Positions 31,407-41,886 are shown, counted from the first letter of the stretch. The stretch is 64,000 nt of DNA from Dolichospermum flos-aquae CCAP 1403/13F (GCF_012516395.1 NZ_CP051206.1:3330501-3394500), one strand, 5' to 3'. Notes: generated from the sequence alone by a model not told the origin. Program-made: numbers and translations.

Positions 31407-31840
31407 AATCTTGATTATTTATCTCAGTATTGTAATCGAAAATATATAAAATATACCAAATTTGTGACTGCCGAAAAATTATTAAGATTTATTAAATAAA
31501 TTCTCATAATCTTATAGTTATAATAAAATTTAATAATTAATTTGCGTTATTTACCGGATACCGTTGTTAACATAAAAAACCTAAAAATAATTACTAGTAC
31601 AGTACAGCGTAAGTAAGATAACCATTAAAAGTCCCTAAAGAGTTTATACAATCTGCTTTTTAATTTTTAATTGTTAATTTTTAATTCCGCCCTGCGGTGC
31701 TAGTAGTAAATGTAGGCTTTTAATTAGCAAGCAGTATGTCTAATAATTGACCGCAGATAACGCAATCAAATGTAATATTACACCGTGATTTTTAATAATT
31801 TCGGTCACGTTCTAGACTATTCAAACCAGGAGCATTTTTT
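31407..31840. other. 434-bp intergenic region
   Basis: AT-rich, containing near 31665-31690 the repeated phrase TTTTTAATTTTTAATTGTTAA, also found before mutL at 61125-61150, and a GC-rich patch CCGCCCTGCGG. It should contain the promoter of the following small gene; I see no RNA gene. Confidence 0.5.
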
Positions 31841-32173
31841 ATGGGCTTTATCAAAAATATCATTGCGGGTATCGTGGGTTTTATTACCGGACTTTTTGGT
31901 AAAAAAGGTAATAACTACTACTTAGAGCTAAAAGAAGAAGCTGAAGAAGCTAATGTTACTCAAGCACCAGCAACAGTAGCACCAAAAGCTGAACCAAAAG
32001 TTACACCAGCAGCAGTAAAAGTTATTAAGCCTGAACCCGTGAAAATATCAGTCCCCACGGAAACCAATTTTGCCACCAAATATCTCATTCCTCTGAATAG
32101 TCCTCGTCGTCGTCCAGGGGTAAATATGAATGTCTTTTTAGATATGGCCCGTCAAGTTAAAACTCCTGGATAA
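31841..32173 (+). CDS. Small membrane-associated protein of unknown function
   Basis: The start ATG 31841 is preceded by CAGGAGCA, a good ribosome binding site. The 110-residue protein starts with an amphipathic or membrane helix (GFIKNIIAGIVGFITGLFGK), followed by a Pro/Ala/Lys-rich linker and a conserved-looking tail SPRRRPGVNMNVFLDMARQ. Similar small proteins occur in filamentous cyanobacteria, but I know no function. Confidence 0.7.
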   Translation: MGFIKNIIAGIVGFITGLFGKKGNNYYLELKEEAEEANVTQAPATVAPKAEPKVTPAAVKVIKPEPVKISVPTETNFATKYLIPLNSPRRRPGVNMNVFLDMARQVKTPG

Positions 32174-32285
32174 GTATCAAAACGATTATAAATCGTGGCT
32201 ATACAGATAAAACTTATTTTACATTAGTCCACGCAGGTGGACTTTGTTTGTGTAGTAGCGATTTATGGGGACGTAGAAACCCATA

Positions 32286-32316
32286 GATCCCCGACTTCTT
32301 AGAGAAGTCGGGGATC
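32286..32316. repeat. Perfect hairpin repeat, copy 1
   Basis: GATCCCCGACTTCT-TAG-AGAAGTCGGGGATC, a 14-bp perfect stem with a 3-base loop. Copies of the same hairpin occur at 41850, 48607, 54826 and 57290. This copy has no T-run, so it is a weak terminator at most. A second small hairpin, GTCCACGCAGGTGGAC, lies 50 bp before it. Confidence 0.9.
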
Positions 32317-32334
32317 TGGCTGAATCTGTCTGAA

Positions 32335-32868
32335 TCAATAACAATACCTGTTTCCACTATCAGGAGTGGGATTTTCCTTAGCGGTTCGCATTGCGCCTAA
32401 TATAGTGGAAATGAAAACGCAACGCTTGGCTTTTCCACCAGATTCACTAGATAGAGTGATTCGGCCAAATGGGGGTTTCACAGTCCCAATATGATCAAAT
32501 GGGACTCGTCTCACGCCATTAGACAATTGTAATGTTGATTCCACCACATCTAACTGCACACTAGGATCTAAGTCATTCCATTTAGCATTAGATGGGTCAA
32601 TTGTAGCCGGATGAACTGCCCATTGAACATTATTATTTTGTTCTCGGAAACTAGCGTGGTAAGTCAACTTTTCTTTTTTGGCTTGGCTTTGGGCTTCACG
32701 CATGGCTCGATAAACTTGATCTTGAGCAATATTTAAGTGCTGAGTCTTGATCAAAGCGAACCAGCTTGGTGCAGCTATTGCTGATAGTATACCAATCATT
32801 AATAGTGCTGTAATCGTTTCTATCAAAGTAAAACCGCTATTAGAGCGATTATTTTGTAAATAATTCAT
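32335..32868 (-). CDS. GspH/FimT-type pseudopilin, last gene of the hps pseudopilin cluster
   Basis: A 177-residue type IV pilin-like protein. After a short leader the prepilin peptidase site is NSG|FTLIETITALLMIGILSA, with Glu at +5 of the mature protein. The C-terminal domain resembles GspH/FimT minor pseudopilins. It follows two other pseudopilin genes and hpsA on the same strand. In Nostoc punctiforme this cluster (hpsA-D) is needed for hormogonium polysaccharide secretion and gliding, so this is probably the hpsD counterpart; that identity rests on position. Confidence 0.8.
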   Translation of the reverse strand: MNYLQNNRSNSGFTLIETITALLMIGILSAIAAPSWFALIKTQHLNIAQDQVYRAMREAQSQAKKEKLTYHASFREQNNNVQWAVHPATIDPSNAKWNDLDPSVQLDVVESTLQLSNGVRRVPFDHIGTVKPPFGRITLSSESGGKAKRCVFISTILGAMRTAKENPTPDSGNRYCY

Positions 32869-33027
32869 CCCTGATTATTTGCAAGCAAAACATATATATA
32901 TTGCGATGTGGGATGATTTTTTATATGCCGTTTTTTTCTGAATTTTTGATTTTTTTATAGCTATTGTGAAATTATTACTTTATGAACCAGTGTCAAGAGT
33001 CGGACAACTAACTTTTTAAGTTAATGA

Positions 33028-34023
33028 TTAATAGCCACTTTTTGCTCCTTGAACTATGGCATTAGCCGTGGGAAAATAACTTTTTCGATCATCTTTATAT
33101 GTTATTCTATTTGGATCGCTTTCTCTGCGAGCTAGGGCATTACCCCGAATAAATACCTTTGCTGTTGTATTGGCTTTATCTACACAAACATAAAACCCGG
33201 TCATACCATTACTTGGCGTTATTGTGCTTGGCGTTATTTTTGACCATGTAATTGGAGGTGTTATGGTATTATCTGGACAGGTGGCCGCTGGTGGTGTGGG
33301 TGGTATGGTTTGATTGGTTGGTGGTGTGGTTTGATCTACGTAGTCAATTAACACATCAGCCGTATTACCACTACTATAATCTCCAGATTTCTGCCAATTG
33401 ATCATGGCATCTTCTACAGTGTTGGATTGAGCTATATTAAAGGGATTAAAACCTGGATTAGGACAGTTATCAGCATTAACATACTTCTTAGTATATCCTG
33501 AACAAGTTACACCTCCTGTAGAAACTTCCACACCGTCTTTAACTTCCCATTTAGCGATACGAGCAGATTGTGACCAATTTGTATTAGTATCTTTAATTAA
33601 ATAATAAGCAACTAATGAATATACAAAAGTATCATCTTTTCCTGATGTAGTGGGAATCACCTGACTAACAAAATTCCGTTTCCAAAAAACTAATATAGGA
33701 GTTTTAGTATCATCATTTGGGTAACGCAATTGAGATTTTATTTTGTCAATACCAGCAGCATCATAAATATAAATAGCTTGTTGTAAATCACGAGAAATAT
33801 GATCCAGTGCTATTTGGATTTCTTGCTCAGAATTTATCTTAATTTGCTCATTGCTATCTGTGGTTATCACACTAATCATAAACTCTAGTAATAGTGTGAT
33901 AATTATAGATGACATCGCTAAAGCTACTAACAATTCAACGAGAGTAAACCCACCAGATTTATCAAGAGATTTTGAGGCTTTGAATTGATTTTTGAATATA
34001 AATTGAAGTATCTTGATCATCAT
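33028..34023 (-). CDS. hpsC: Hormogonium polysaccharide secretion pseudopilin HpsC-like (PilW type)
   Basis: A 331-residue pseudopilin. I set the start at ATG 34023 because AAGGA lies seven bases upstream; the frame is open nine codons further. The prepilin motif is SGG|FTLVELLVALAMSSIII with Glu +5. The body is PilW-like, with a Thr/Pro-rich insertion (TTPPTNQTIPPTPPA). It lies 162 bp downstream of the HpsB-like gene. It should join a minor-pilin complex that primes the pilus-like secretion machine. Confidence 0.8.
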   Translation of the reverse strand: MMIKILQFIFKNQFKASKSLDKSGGFTLVELLVALAMSSIIITLLLEFMISVITTDSNEQIKINSEQEIQIALDHISRDLQQAIYIYDAAGIDKIKSQLRYPNDDTKTPILVFWKRNFVSQVIPTTSGKDDTFVYSLVAYYLIKDTNTNWSQSARIAKWEVKDGVEVSTGGVTCSGYTKKYVNADNCPNPGFNPFNIAQSNTVEDAMINWQKSGDYSSGNTADVLIDYVDQTTPPTNQTIPPTPPAATCPDNTITPPITWSKITPSTITPSNGMTGFYVCVDKANTTAKVFIRGNALARRESDPNRITYKDDRKSYFPTANAIVQGAKSGY

Positions 34024-34185
34024 TGTATTGTCCTTTTTTAAATGCACCAAAGGCAGATTTTCAGATGTTTCTGTTTTAGATTAAATTATTGCACGGTGGG
34101 GATTTTACTCGCTTTTTATGGGAAAATTAATGGTGAATTTGATTGAATTAACCTCAGGGATAAACCAATTTATTGACAAGGTTGA

Positions 34186-34818
34186 TTATTGAACGCAACC
34201 CAAGCGGGAACATAAACTGCCAAAAGTGGTACTACCGCTAATCTCAACTGTTGTTATCAAGATTGGCGCTTGTTTATTAACTAAAATACCACCTGTCCTA
34301 GACCCTCGAATAGTTTGATCAAAATCCAAGTCTTCTCTATATATTCTAATCGCTAGACGATAGCCATCACTTGTTTTAGTACCTGCGGGCTTTATTTGAG
34401 CCGCTTGAATGTAAAATTCATCAAATGGGAATGGGGTATCTTTATCTGGTTGACAAGTTGAAATTGGATTACAAGCCGTGATGGTGCTATCCTTCTTAAA
34501 GAAATACAAATCTGTATCTGTTTTTTTAGGAACCGGCATTTCTGTTTCTAGATTTATAGGAGCATTTTGAATTACTGTAATTACTTTAGTGGGCGCTGAA
34601 ATTGAATTATTGCTGACACCATTAATAAATGTCTCAGCAGCTTGAACGGCTTTTTCCATACTTTTCGACTGCACCCGGACAGCCGTAGACATGACCAGGA
34701 CTGGTGATATAGCAGCCAAGAGAATAGCAATGAAAACTACCCCTACTAGTACCTCAATAATTGTGAAACCAGAATCACTAGCAGATAAAATTTTTGGCTG
34801 TAGTTTGGTTTTTATCAT
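34186..34818 (-). CDS. hpsB: Hormogonium polysaccharide secretion pseudopilin HpsB-like (PilV type)
   Basis: A 210-residue pseudopilin with leader MIKTKLQPKILSASDSG and mature N-terminus FTIIEVLVGVVFIAILLAAI, Glu at +5. The size and PilV-like first domain fit HpsB. It begins 38 bp after hpsA, so it is in the same transcript. Confidence 0.82.
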   Translation of the reverse strand: MIKTKLQPKILSASDSGFTIIEVLVGVVFIAILLAAISPVLVMSTAVRVQSKSMEKAVQAAETFINGVSNNSISAPTKVITVIQNAPINLETEMPVPKKTDTDLYFFKKDSTITACNPISTCQPDKDTPFPFDEFYIQAAQIKPAGTKTSDGYRLAIRIYREDLDFDQTIRGSRTGGILVNKQAPILITTVEISGSTTFGSLCSRLGCVQ

Positions 34819-34856
34819 TATTTTATCACCTCTTTGTAAGTTTTATGTAGGTTTTA

Positions 34857-37800
34857 TTATTGACAGATATCAGGACGTTGCTTTGGATCTTCTATGGCAA
34901 AGTTAGTATTAGAAGTCTCTTTAGCACATAACAAAGTTTGTACCCATGTATCATCTCTGCCAACTTCCCGTAAATATTCATCCGGTGGTTCAGGTGGTGT
35001 GACTGCGAGTTTACTGGCAAATAAGTCGGGTGACTGAAATAACAACCCTACATCGTAACTCCACTGTCTTGGATTATTAGGTGTCTCAGGTGGATTTGTC
35101 TCTCTAGCATAGGCACTCTTTTTTACCTGCATAAAAGCCCCATTGAGCTTGATTTTCCTACCACTCCAATTTTCTATAACGCGAACCAAGTTATTTATAC
35201 CACCATTATCTACTGTAGGTTGAGCAGGATTGTCACCAGCAGCAATAATCAGATTAAAAGTAGTATCATTCTTAGCTTTTCGTTCATCCGTTTTAGGGTC
35301 GAAGAGGTCGAAGTCTCCAGAAAGCAAAGTAACAGCATCAGCTAAAATATTCGCAGGTCGCCATTCGTCACCTGTGGTACAATTAGGAAATCTGGAGTCA
35401 CCAGCACGACAGGCAAAGTTAGTATTAAATGTACTGCGAGTATAAAAGTTACTCCAACTTTCTGCAAGTGTTTGTGTAAATTCCTCTTGAGTGTGTAGAT
35501 TAAAATCACCTCTAATATACGCTGGTAAGTTGGTAGCTAAAGTTAACCCCTTTTCCTCTTCCTTGTAAGTATTTGTTCGCCACAGTTTCCCGCCATTAAT
35601 GAGTATAATTGCACTGGGACGGCGTGGGCGTGTGGTGTCGTCTACATAATCTACAGGACTTTCAAGTTTTCCAGCGTCGGTATTACCCGCACTGATATCT
35701 GGTAAAGCATCATCACGAGTCGCGTAAATAATACCGCTATTGGGTAATAAATATTCTGAACCACCAATGGTTTTTGTCCGTAGTAGATTCAAGTCTAAAA
35801 CTGTAGCGCGAACTTTTTTATTTTCTCTCTGGTCATAAAAGAAGGCTTCAAAAATTGCATTATCGGGAATAACGGAATCATTAGAACTAAGACTACCATC
35901 TAGAATTTGTAGAGCGCAAATCTGAGCATCAATAGCAGACTGCTCTGATATAGTTCTATTTGTTGGTGCTAGTTTTTTTGCTAATGCTCTAACTAGTAAT
36001 CCGTCATCTATTAAACGTCCATTATTATACTTTAACTGAGATAGATATTCCAAAGCTGTTGCATAATCACTAACTGTTTTAGTGGGTGCAGGATAAACTC
36101 TACCATTAGAGCTATTACTACCAGTAGGATCATAATAACTACTCACACAAGCTATGGGTTTGGGCGTTTGGGCATTATAGCCAGTAGACTTGTAGTGATA
36201 AACTGCTGTAGCCCGCATTTTTAGATAAGGTATTGTTGTACCTGTTGTGCTTGGGTCAATATTATCAGGCGATATTGTTTTTACCTTAATATTAATATTA
36301 CTGGGAGTAATACTACTAGGAGTATCATCTTTACTCAAATAAACTCCTGCCCCCGTAACAACTCGTAAACCACCCACGGGTCCTGTGGTGCTTGTTGGTA
36401 CTTTGGCTGCTGCTAATTCCCAGTCTCCATCTCTTTCTGTAGAACCAATATCTACTAAATTCCGTACTAAAGAGGGTCGTGTGCGAGTTTGCGTAGTATC
36501 ACTTGGTAAATCCCATTTAATGCCACTAATATCTTGGGTATCCTCAATATATGAACCAATAAACTGATTTTTACTTGTATCCCACCTCAGTTCGGGTAAA
36601 TTGTTACTAACTAGAACTCTATCACCCAATAGTCCTTCTTTTCCGCTATTTTTCTTCAATTCTTTTGGGTCGCTGGCCTTGGGTTCTAAGGATGTTCCGC
36701 TAATGTTGAGTGATAGATTAGTATAACTATCACCTGTTTTACCGTCTGTTGGGTCTGTAGGATAAACCCACCTATCAATGGGACGCAGGGTATCAGCAGA
36801 TCCTTGTAATAATGGGTTAGGATATGTTTCTGGATCACCAAAAGCAACTTCTGTATAAGGTACACGACGAGTCCGTCTTTTAAAGTAAATTTCTAATTGT
36901 TGACGACGGTATTTAAGGCGCTCTGTATCATCAAAAGTTATTCCTAATGCTGTTTGTTTGAGTGCAAGACCGTTTTTAACTTCTGTTGGATCATTAGCAC
37001 CTGTAGAATCAGCAGCAATTTGAGCATCAATTAATTTATTAATCCGCTTTACATAAGCTAGGTTATTATAGGCTGTATCTTTGGGACTATTTGTCACTGA
37101 TTTTGTTAAAGTACCAGTAGTAACATCAGAGGTTTTACCTTGGTATAAATCAACAGTTGCTCCCCCCGTATCACTTGCATCAGTAAACTTACCCAGAGCT
37201 AAATTACCACCAACAATAATTTTGGCATTTTTAGGTTTATAGAAACAAGACGCTTTACCGCTAACTTGATATAATTTAATATTACTAACACTTCCAGCAG
37301 CCAGTAAATTACTATTTGTAAAAACCCCACCATTCAATTTTGTATCGGAATTTAATTCTAGATCATCGTCATAAACAACAGCATTGTTATTTGTTGGTGT
37401 TTGTACTCTGTCTTGTTGATACTCTACAGCCCCGCCCAGACTACCAGCGATATTACGATTATATACTTCAGATTTAGTATCGGGAGGATCAGTAATTCTA
37501 GCTATAGCGGTATAAACAAAAAAGGCTTTCTTCAGTTCATTATCTTGTCTTACCCAACCAGTATTACCTACTAAACTGGTGTTGGTACTTCCACAATTAG
37601 CATTTAATGTCCCTTTGACTACTGGTGTATTTCTGGCTTCTAAAGCATTTCTAGCTCTGCTATATTGACCATTTACCACTGGTGGGGTTTTAAAATAAAT
37701 ACCATAGAGGGTATAGCTATCAAATTTCCCGTTGCTGTCAGTATCAACAGGAAACCTCCAAGCTGTTTGTAGTGATGGTTGTCCTTGTAAAGATAGTGTT

Positions 37801-38228
37801 AGTTTAGTTTCATCACCAAATGTATATTTATCTATATTATTAACAAGAGCATTATATAGATCATCGTCTGTTGGTGTAGTTTTTGGCAGAGTTTTATCCT
37901 GCAATAATTTACTAATTTTTGCTTTACCTCTATCAATTGCTGGAGTAGCAGCAGTGATAACAGACTCATTGACACGGACATTACTAGCATTTTTCAGCCG
38001 GTCAAAGGAGCGGAACATGATAGCAGTGGTTAATAAAACTACTACTACCGATACCATTACCACTGTTGGCAATACGAAACCTGCATTTGCGGACTGCTGT
38101 TGTTTTTGACCACTAAAAACCGTTCGCAATAACCAAATGAGTTGTTTTTTTATATTTGCTAAAAACCGCCGGATAAATCTTGTGGAGTTTTTTGTGATTA
38201 TTTGCAATGGGTGACGTTTTTGAGACAT
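34857..38228 (-). CDS. hpsA: Hormogonium polysaccharide biosynthesis protein HpsA
   Basis: A 1,123-residue protein specific to filamentous cyanobacteria. A basic N-terminus of about 48 residues is followed by NAGFVLPTVVMVSVVVVLLT, which looks like a PilX/GspK-type pseudopilin leader (G|F with no Glu at +5) and one membrane helix. The rest is a very large extracytoplasmic domain rich in Asp, Thr and Asn without a fold I recognise. In N. punctiforme the gene heads the hps locus and is required for motility of hormogonia. It is first in the operon here; the glycosyltransferases hpsE-G are not in the window. Confidence 0.85.
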   Translation of the reverse strand: MSQKRHPLQIITKNSTRFIRRFLANIKKQLIWLLRTVFSGQKQQQSANAGFVLPTVVMVSVVVVLLTTAIMFRSFDRLKNASNVRVNESVITAATPAIDRGKAKISKLLQDKTLPKTTPTDDDLYNALVNNIDKYTFGDETKLTLSLQGQPSLQTAWRFPVDTDSNGKFDSYTLYGIYFKTPPVVNGQYSRARNALEARNTPVVKGTLNANCGSTNTSLVGNTGWVRQDNELKKAFFVYTAIARITDPPDTKSEVYNRNIAGSLGGAVEYQQDRVQTPTNNNAVVYDDDLELNSDTKLNGGVFTNSNLLAAGSVSNIKLYQVSGKASCFYKPKNAKIIVGGNLALGKFTDASDTGGATVDLYQGKTSDVTTGTLTKSVTNSPKDTAYNNLAYVKRINKLIDAQIAADSTGANDPTEVKNGLALKQTALGITFDDTERLKYRRQQLEIYFKRRTRRVPYTEVAFGDPETYPNPLLQGSADTLRPIDRWVYPTDPTDGKTGDSYTNLSLNISGTSLEPKASDPKELKKNSGKEGLLGDRVLVSNNLPELRWDTSKNQFIGSYIEDTQDISGIKWDLPSDTTQTRTRPSLVRNLVDIGSTERDGDWELAAAKVPTSTTGPVGGLRVVTGAGVYLSKDDTPSSITPSNINIKVKTISPDNIDPSTTGTTIPYLKMRATAVYHYKSTGYNAQTPKPIACVSSYYDPTGSNSSNGRVYPAPTKTVSDYATALEYLSQLKYNNGRLIDDGLLVRALAKKLAPTNRTISEQSAIDAQICALQILDGSLSSNDSVIPDNAIFEAFFYDQRENKKVRATVLDLNLLRTKTIGGSEYLLPNSGIIYATRDDALPDISAGNTDAGKLESPVDYVDDTTRPRRPSAIILINGGKLWRTNTYKEEEKGLTLATNLPAYIRGDFNLHTQEEFTQTLAESWSNFYTRSTFNTNFACRAGDSRFPNCTTGDEWRPANILADAVTLLSGDFDLFDPKTDERKAKNDTTFNLIIAAGDNPAQPTVDNGGINNLVRVIENWSGRKIKLNGAFMQVKKSAYARETNPPETPNNPRQWSYDVGLLFQSPDLFASKLAVTPPEPPDEYLREVGRDDTWVQTLLCAKETSNTNFAIEDPKQRPDICQ

Positions 38229-38694
38229 GACTGCTTCCCTGATAAGTAATTGAGCGGGTAGGGGTTTAGCAATGCTAAACCCCTACAAATCTAGGTTTTT
38301 CGTGATTTTACAAAAGTCCATGTCCCAACCCTTTTGAGTATATATTGGTGGGAGCAACTACTGGAGTTTTATGGGAATAGTTGCCTGTTTCTATTCATCG
38401 TATTTCTTTTATAGCATTGTTGATACCCAAGTTCTAAACTGGAAAATACTGAATTTTTCAACTGCAAATATTATATTTCTCCTGAATACTGATAATATAT
38501 ATACTTGCTTAGACAATTGCACCAATAATTATATAAATTTTTGATAAAGCAACAGCAACCCAAGGCATTTGTTGGGTTATGGCTTCACCCCCCGTCAGGG
38601 ATACGTACCTCAACCCAATCTACAAATCAAGACTTTTTTCGATTTGAACAAGGTATTGATCAAGCAAAGTCCATCTGCGTGGACTAATGCAAAA
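38229..38694. other. 466-bp intergenic region with hairpin repeats
   Basis: Contains a perfect hairpin GTAGGGGTTTAGC-AAT-GCTAAACCCCTAC (about 38258-38287), a TTGGGTTATGGC...CTCAACCCAA repeat near 38570-38620, and at about 38665-38690 a reversed copy of the GTCCA(N6)TGGAC element seen at 32225. It must contain the hpsA promoter. Confidence 0.65.
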
Positions 38695-41022
38695 TTAAAC
38701 TTTTTGTAATTGCGCTACTCTGGGGTCTACTATTTTTTGTCCTAAACTCAGGAATTTAATCGCTACAGAAACCTTATTCCCTTCTCCGAAAATGTGGGTA
38801 ATTTCCCCAAGCCCAAAGGACTTATGCAATACTCTGTCACCGACTTGCCAAATTCCAGAAGTGCTTTGTTTACTAGGAGTTGCAGAGGTAGTTTTAGTAG
38901 AACTCCGGGTAACTTTATTTTGGGTAGTCAGTAATTCTGCTGGTATTTCATCGAGAAATTGCGATCGCATTGCCGGTTCTCTAGACCCATATAAACGCCT
39001 TTCTCTGGCATGGGATAAGAATAAACGTTCTTGAGCGCGAGTAATACCAACATAACATAAACGTCGTTCCTCTTCTAACAATGAAGGATCTTGTAAGGAA
39101 CGATAACCCGGAAAAAGCCCCTGTTCTAAACCCACCAAAAAGACAACCGGAAACTCCAACCCTTTAGAAGCGTGTAAAGTCATTAACGAAACCGCTGTTT
39201 GTCCTTCTTTTAAATTATCTAAATCAGAACTCAAAGCCGCACTTTGTAAAAATGCCTGTAAAGAAATATCTTCTCCAGCATTTTCTTCTTGAAATTGCAA
39301 CATAGCATTATGCAATTCATTGACGTTACTGATTCTATTATCAGATTCATCTGTCCCTTGATCTTGTAATTCTTTGATATAACCAGAATCTTCTAAAATC
39401 CCTTGTAATATCTCTGAACCGGGAACTACTTTGATTTGTTCTTGACGATTGTAAATCATGGCTGCAAAATTATTTACAGCTTTCGCCGAACGTCCTGCTA
39501 AAGTATTTACAGATGTTTCATCACTTAATATTTCCCATAAAGTTGTTCCTAATTGCTGGGAAGCATTCACCAAAGCATCCACAGTAGCCTTACCAATGCC
39601 CCTGCGCGGTGTGTTAATCACCCGTAATAAACTTACAGTATCAGCAGGGTTATTAATTGCCCTTAAATATGCCACAGCATCCTTAATTTCTTTACGATCA
39701 TAAAATTTCATTCCTCCCACAACCGTATAAGGAATTTGATATTTTACTAATAATTCTTCAAAAGGTCGAGATTGGGCATTAGTTCGATATAAAATTGCAA
39801 AGTTACCCCAATTTAATTCCGGGTGTTGATTTTCTAAATTTCTAATTTGGTTAATCACAAAAGCCGCTTCTGCCATTTCTTCATCAGCTTTATGACAATA
39901 AATTGCTTCCCCTGGTTCTCTTGTGGCTTTGAGAATTTTATCAATGCGTTGAGTGTTATTTTCAATTAATTCATTAGCAGCTTGGAGAATATTTTCACAA
40001 GAACGATAATTCTCTTCTAATTTCACCATAGAACGAGTATCATCATCTGCCAAACCATCGCCAAAATTTTCCTGAAATTCTAGCAAAATCGTAAAATCTG
40101 CCATTCTAAAACTATAAATTGACTGGTCAGCATCACCAACCACAAACACAGACCGATTTTGCCATTTCCATTCACTTTTACGGCTTTCTCCATTTGTCAC
40201 CAAAAGCTGAATTAAATCATATTGAGTCCTGTTGGTATCTTGATATTCATCAACTAGAATATGACAAAATTTCCGATACCAATAACTTAGAACTTTTTCA
40301 TTTTGTTGAAATAATCTCGTCGGAATTAAAATTAAATCATCAAAATCTAAAGCGTTATTTTGGGAAAGTTTATCCTGATAGCGATTATAGACATCAGCTA
40401 TGATTCTACCGCGATAATTGGGCTGTTCACTTTCAAATTGTTGGGGAGAGAATCCTTGGTTTTTAGCATTACTAATGGCGTAGCGTACAGACTTGGGTTC
40501 AAATTTCTTACTATCTAAATTTAAATCTTTAGTAACTATTTCTTTAATTACACTTTGCACATCGGATTCATCAAAGATAGAAAAGTTTTTATCCCATTTT
40601 CTGCCTTTCTCATCTTGATATTTTTCGATATCAAATCGCAGAATCCGTGAAAATAAACTGTGAAAAGTTCCACACCACATATCTTTAATTTTAGTGCGGT
40701 AAACCTCTGATTTTAGTAAGCTTTGTTGATATTCTGTCAGCAAATCAAACTTTTTACCATGTTGCGATATGGCTAATTGTTCAGCAAATATCCTTTGAAT
40801 TCTGTCCTTCATTTCCCTAGCGGCTTTGTTAGTAAACGTCACCGCGAGGATATTTTCGGGATTAACACCATGTTTAAGAATCAAATTAGCAATGCGATAA
40901 GTAAGCGCCCGGGTTTTACCCGAACCAGCACCAGCAACCACCAACAATGGTCCGCAGTGGTGTTCTACGGCTTGACGTTGACTAGGGTTAAGATGACTCA
41001 GGAAATCAATATTTGTGGTCAT
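38695..41022 (-). CDS. pcrA: ATP-dependent DNA helicase PcrA/UvrD
   Basis: A 775-residue superfamily 1A 3'-5' helicase. Q-motif LNPSQRQAVEH, Walker A VVAGAGSGKTRALTYR (about 29-44), Walker B ILVDEYQDTNRTQYDL, motif III VFVVGDADQSIYSFR, motif IV GNFAILYRTNAQSR and motif VI YVGITRAQERLF are all present, with a C-terminal Tudor-like SGIWQVGDRVLHKSFGLGEI. It acts in nucleotide excision repair, replication restart and removal of RecA. Length is normal. Confidence 0.96.
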   Translation of the reverse strand: MTTNIDFLSHLNPSQRQAVEHHCGPLLVVAGAGSGKTRALTYRIANLILKHGVNPENILAVTFTNKAAREMKDRIQRIFAEQLAISQHGKKFDLLTEYQQSLLKSEVYRTKIKDMWCGTFHSLFSRILRFDIEKYQDEKGRKWDKNFSIFDESDVQSVIKEIVTKDLNLDSKKFEPKSVRYAISNAKNQGFSPQQFESEQPNYRGRIIADVYNRYQDKLSQNNALDFDDLILIPTRLFQQNEKVLSYWYRKFCHILVDEYQDTNRTQYDLIQLLVTNGESRKSEWKWQNRSVFVVGDADQSIYSFRMADFTILLEFQENFGDGLADDDTRSMVKLEENYRSCENILQAANELIENNTQRIDKILKATREPGEAIYCHKADEEMAEAAFVINQIRNLENQHPELNWGNFAILYRTNAQSRPFEELLVKYQIPYTVVGGMKFYDRKEIKDAVAYLRAINNPADTVSLLRVINTPRRGIGKATVDALVNASQQLGTTLWEILSDETSVNTLAGRSAKAVNNFAAMIYNRQEQIKVVPGSEILQGILEDSGYIKELQDQGTDESDNRISNVNELHNAMLQFQEENAGEDISLQAFLQSAALSSDLDNLKEGQTAVSLMTLHASKGLEFPVVFLVGLEQGLFPGYRSLQDPSLLEEERRLCYVGITRAQERLFLSHARERRLYGSREPAMRSQFLDEIPAELLTTQNKVTRSSTKTTSATPSKQSTSGIWQVGDRVLHKSFGLGEITHIFGEGNKVSVAIKFLSLGQKIVDPRVAQLQKV

Positions 41023-41377
41023 AAACTATAAAAATGATGAAAAGGACAATTTGTTATCGGGTTATTCTGTCAACGTCGAACTCAGTACAAAGAATCAAAC
41101 AAAAGCAGCATAATGAGGCAAAAATGATAAAAATTTACTTAAATTGCTAAACTTTGAGAAAATTTGATATAATGTTGGGTTATTTAGTTTTACTCTTGCT
41201 TCCTAACTAGCAACTTAATGTTACTAGACTTTGTGTAAAGTTTTGTCATACTGTGAAGAACTCTAGATGTAAGATAAACCATAATCCCTAATCTCTCACC
41301 CTGATTAATGAGAGAAAGTACCGATTAACAGCCTTTTGGTTGTAAATATCTAGGTAAGAAACTCAAATTTCAAAATC
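41023..41377. other. 355-bp intergenic region
   Basis: Divergent promoter region between pcrA and the CAAD gene. AT-rich; no repeats or RNA recognised. Confidence 0.5.
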
Positions 41378-41827
41378 ATGGAAACGAAAATGCAAGAACC
41401 AGAATTTAAAGAAACCCAGTCTAAAGAAACAACCATACCCGAAATTAACACCCAAACCGGGAATTTGACCAAACTTCAGCCTCCTATGCAGCCTCAAGAA
41501 GAGTGGCTGAAATACGGACAACAGATTTCCGGTTTTCTGGGGACATTACCAGACTATGTAGGTAAATTCTTTGGTCAATATCAGCAACCTATTGTTAGTA
41601 TTGGTTTAGTAGTGACAGCAGTAGTCACAGTTAAGGTACTATTGGCTGTATTAGATGCTCTTAATGATGTTCCTTTAGTAGCACCTACCTTTGAATTAAT
41701 TGGTATTGGTTATTCTGTGTGGTTTGTCTATCGCTATTTACTCAAAGCCTCCAGCAGACAAGAGTTATCTGGGGAAATTACCACCCTCAAATCCCAAGTT
41801 GTGGGTAAGCACACTTCTAAATCTTAA
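41378..41827 (+). CDS. CAAD-domain protein (CURT1-like)
   Basis: A 149-residue protein with a polar N-terminal half and a C-terminal CAAD domain: two membrane helices (IVSIGLVVTAVVTVKVLLAV and PTFELIGIGYSVWFVYRYLL). CAAD domains occur alone or appended to aminoacyl-tRNA synthetases in cyanobacteria and place proteins in thylakoids; plant relatives (CURT1) bend thylakoid membranes. No synthetase domain is attached here. A hairpin terminator follows 23 bp after the stop. Confidence 0.88.
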   Translation: METKMQEPEFKETQSKETTIPEINTQTGNLTKLQPPMQPQEEWLKYGQQISGFLGTLPDYVGKFFGQYQQPIVSIGLVVTAVVTVKVLLAVLDALNDVPLVAPTFELIGIGYSVWFVYRYLLKASSRQELSGEITTLKSQVVGKHTSKS

Positions 41828-41849
41828 CTCACAACTTTAGACAAATTTA

Positions 41850-41886
41850 GATCCCCGACTTCTTAAAGAAGTCGGGGATCTTTTTT
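41850..41886 (+). terminator. Hairpin repeat copy 2, acting as terminator of the CAAD gene
   Basis: GATCCCCGACTTCT-TAA-AGAAGTCGGGGATC followed directly by TTTTTTC. This is the copy of the dispersed hairpin family that best fits a Rho-independent terminator. Confidence 0.85.
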
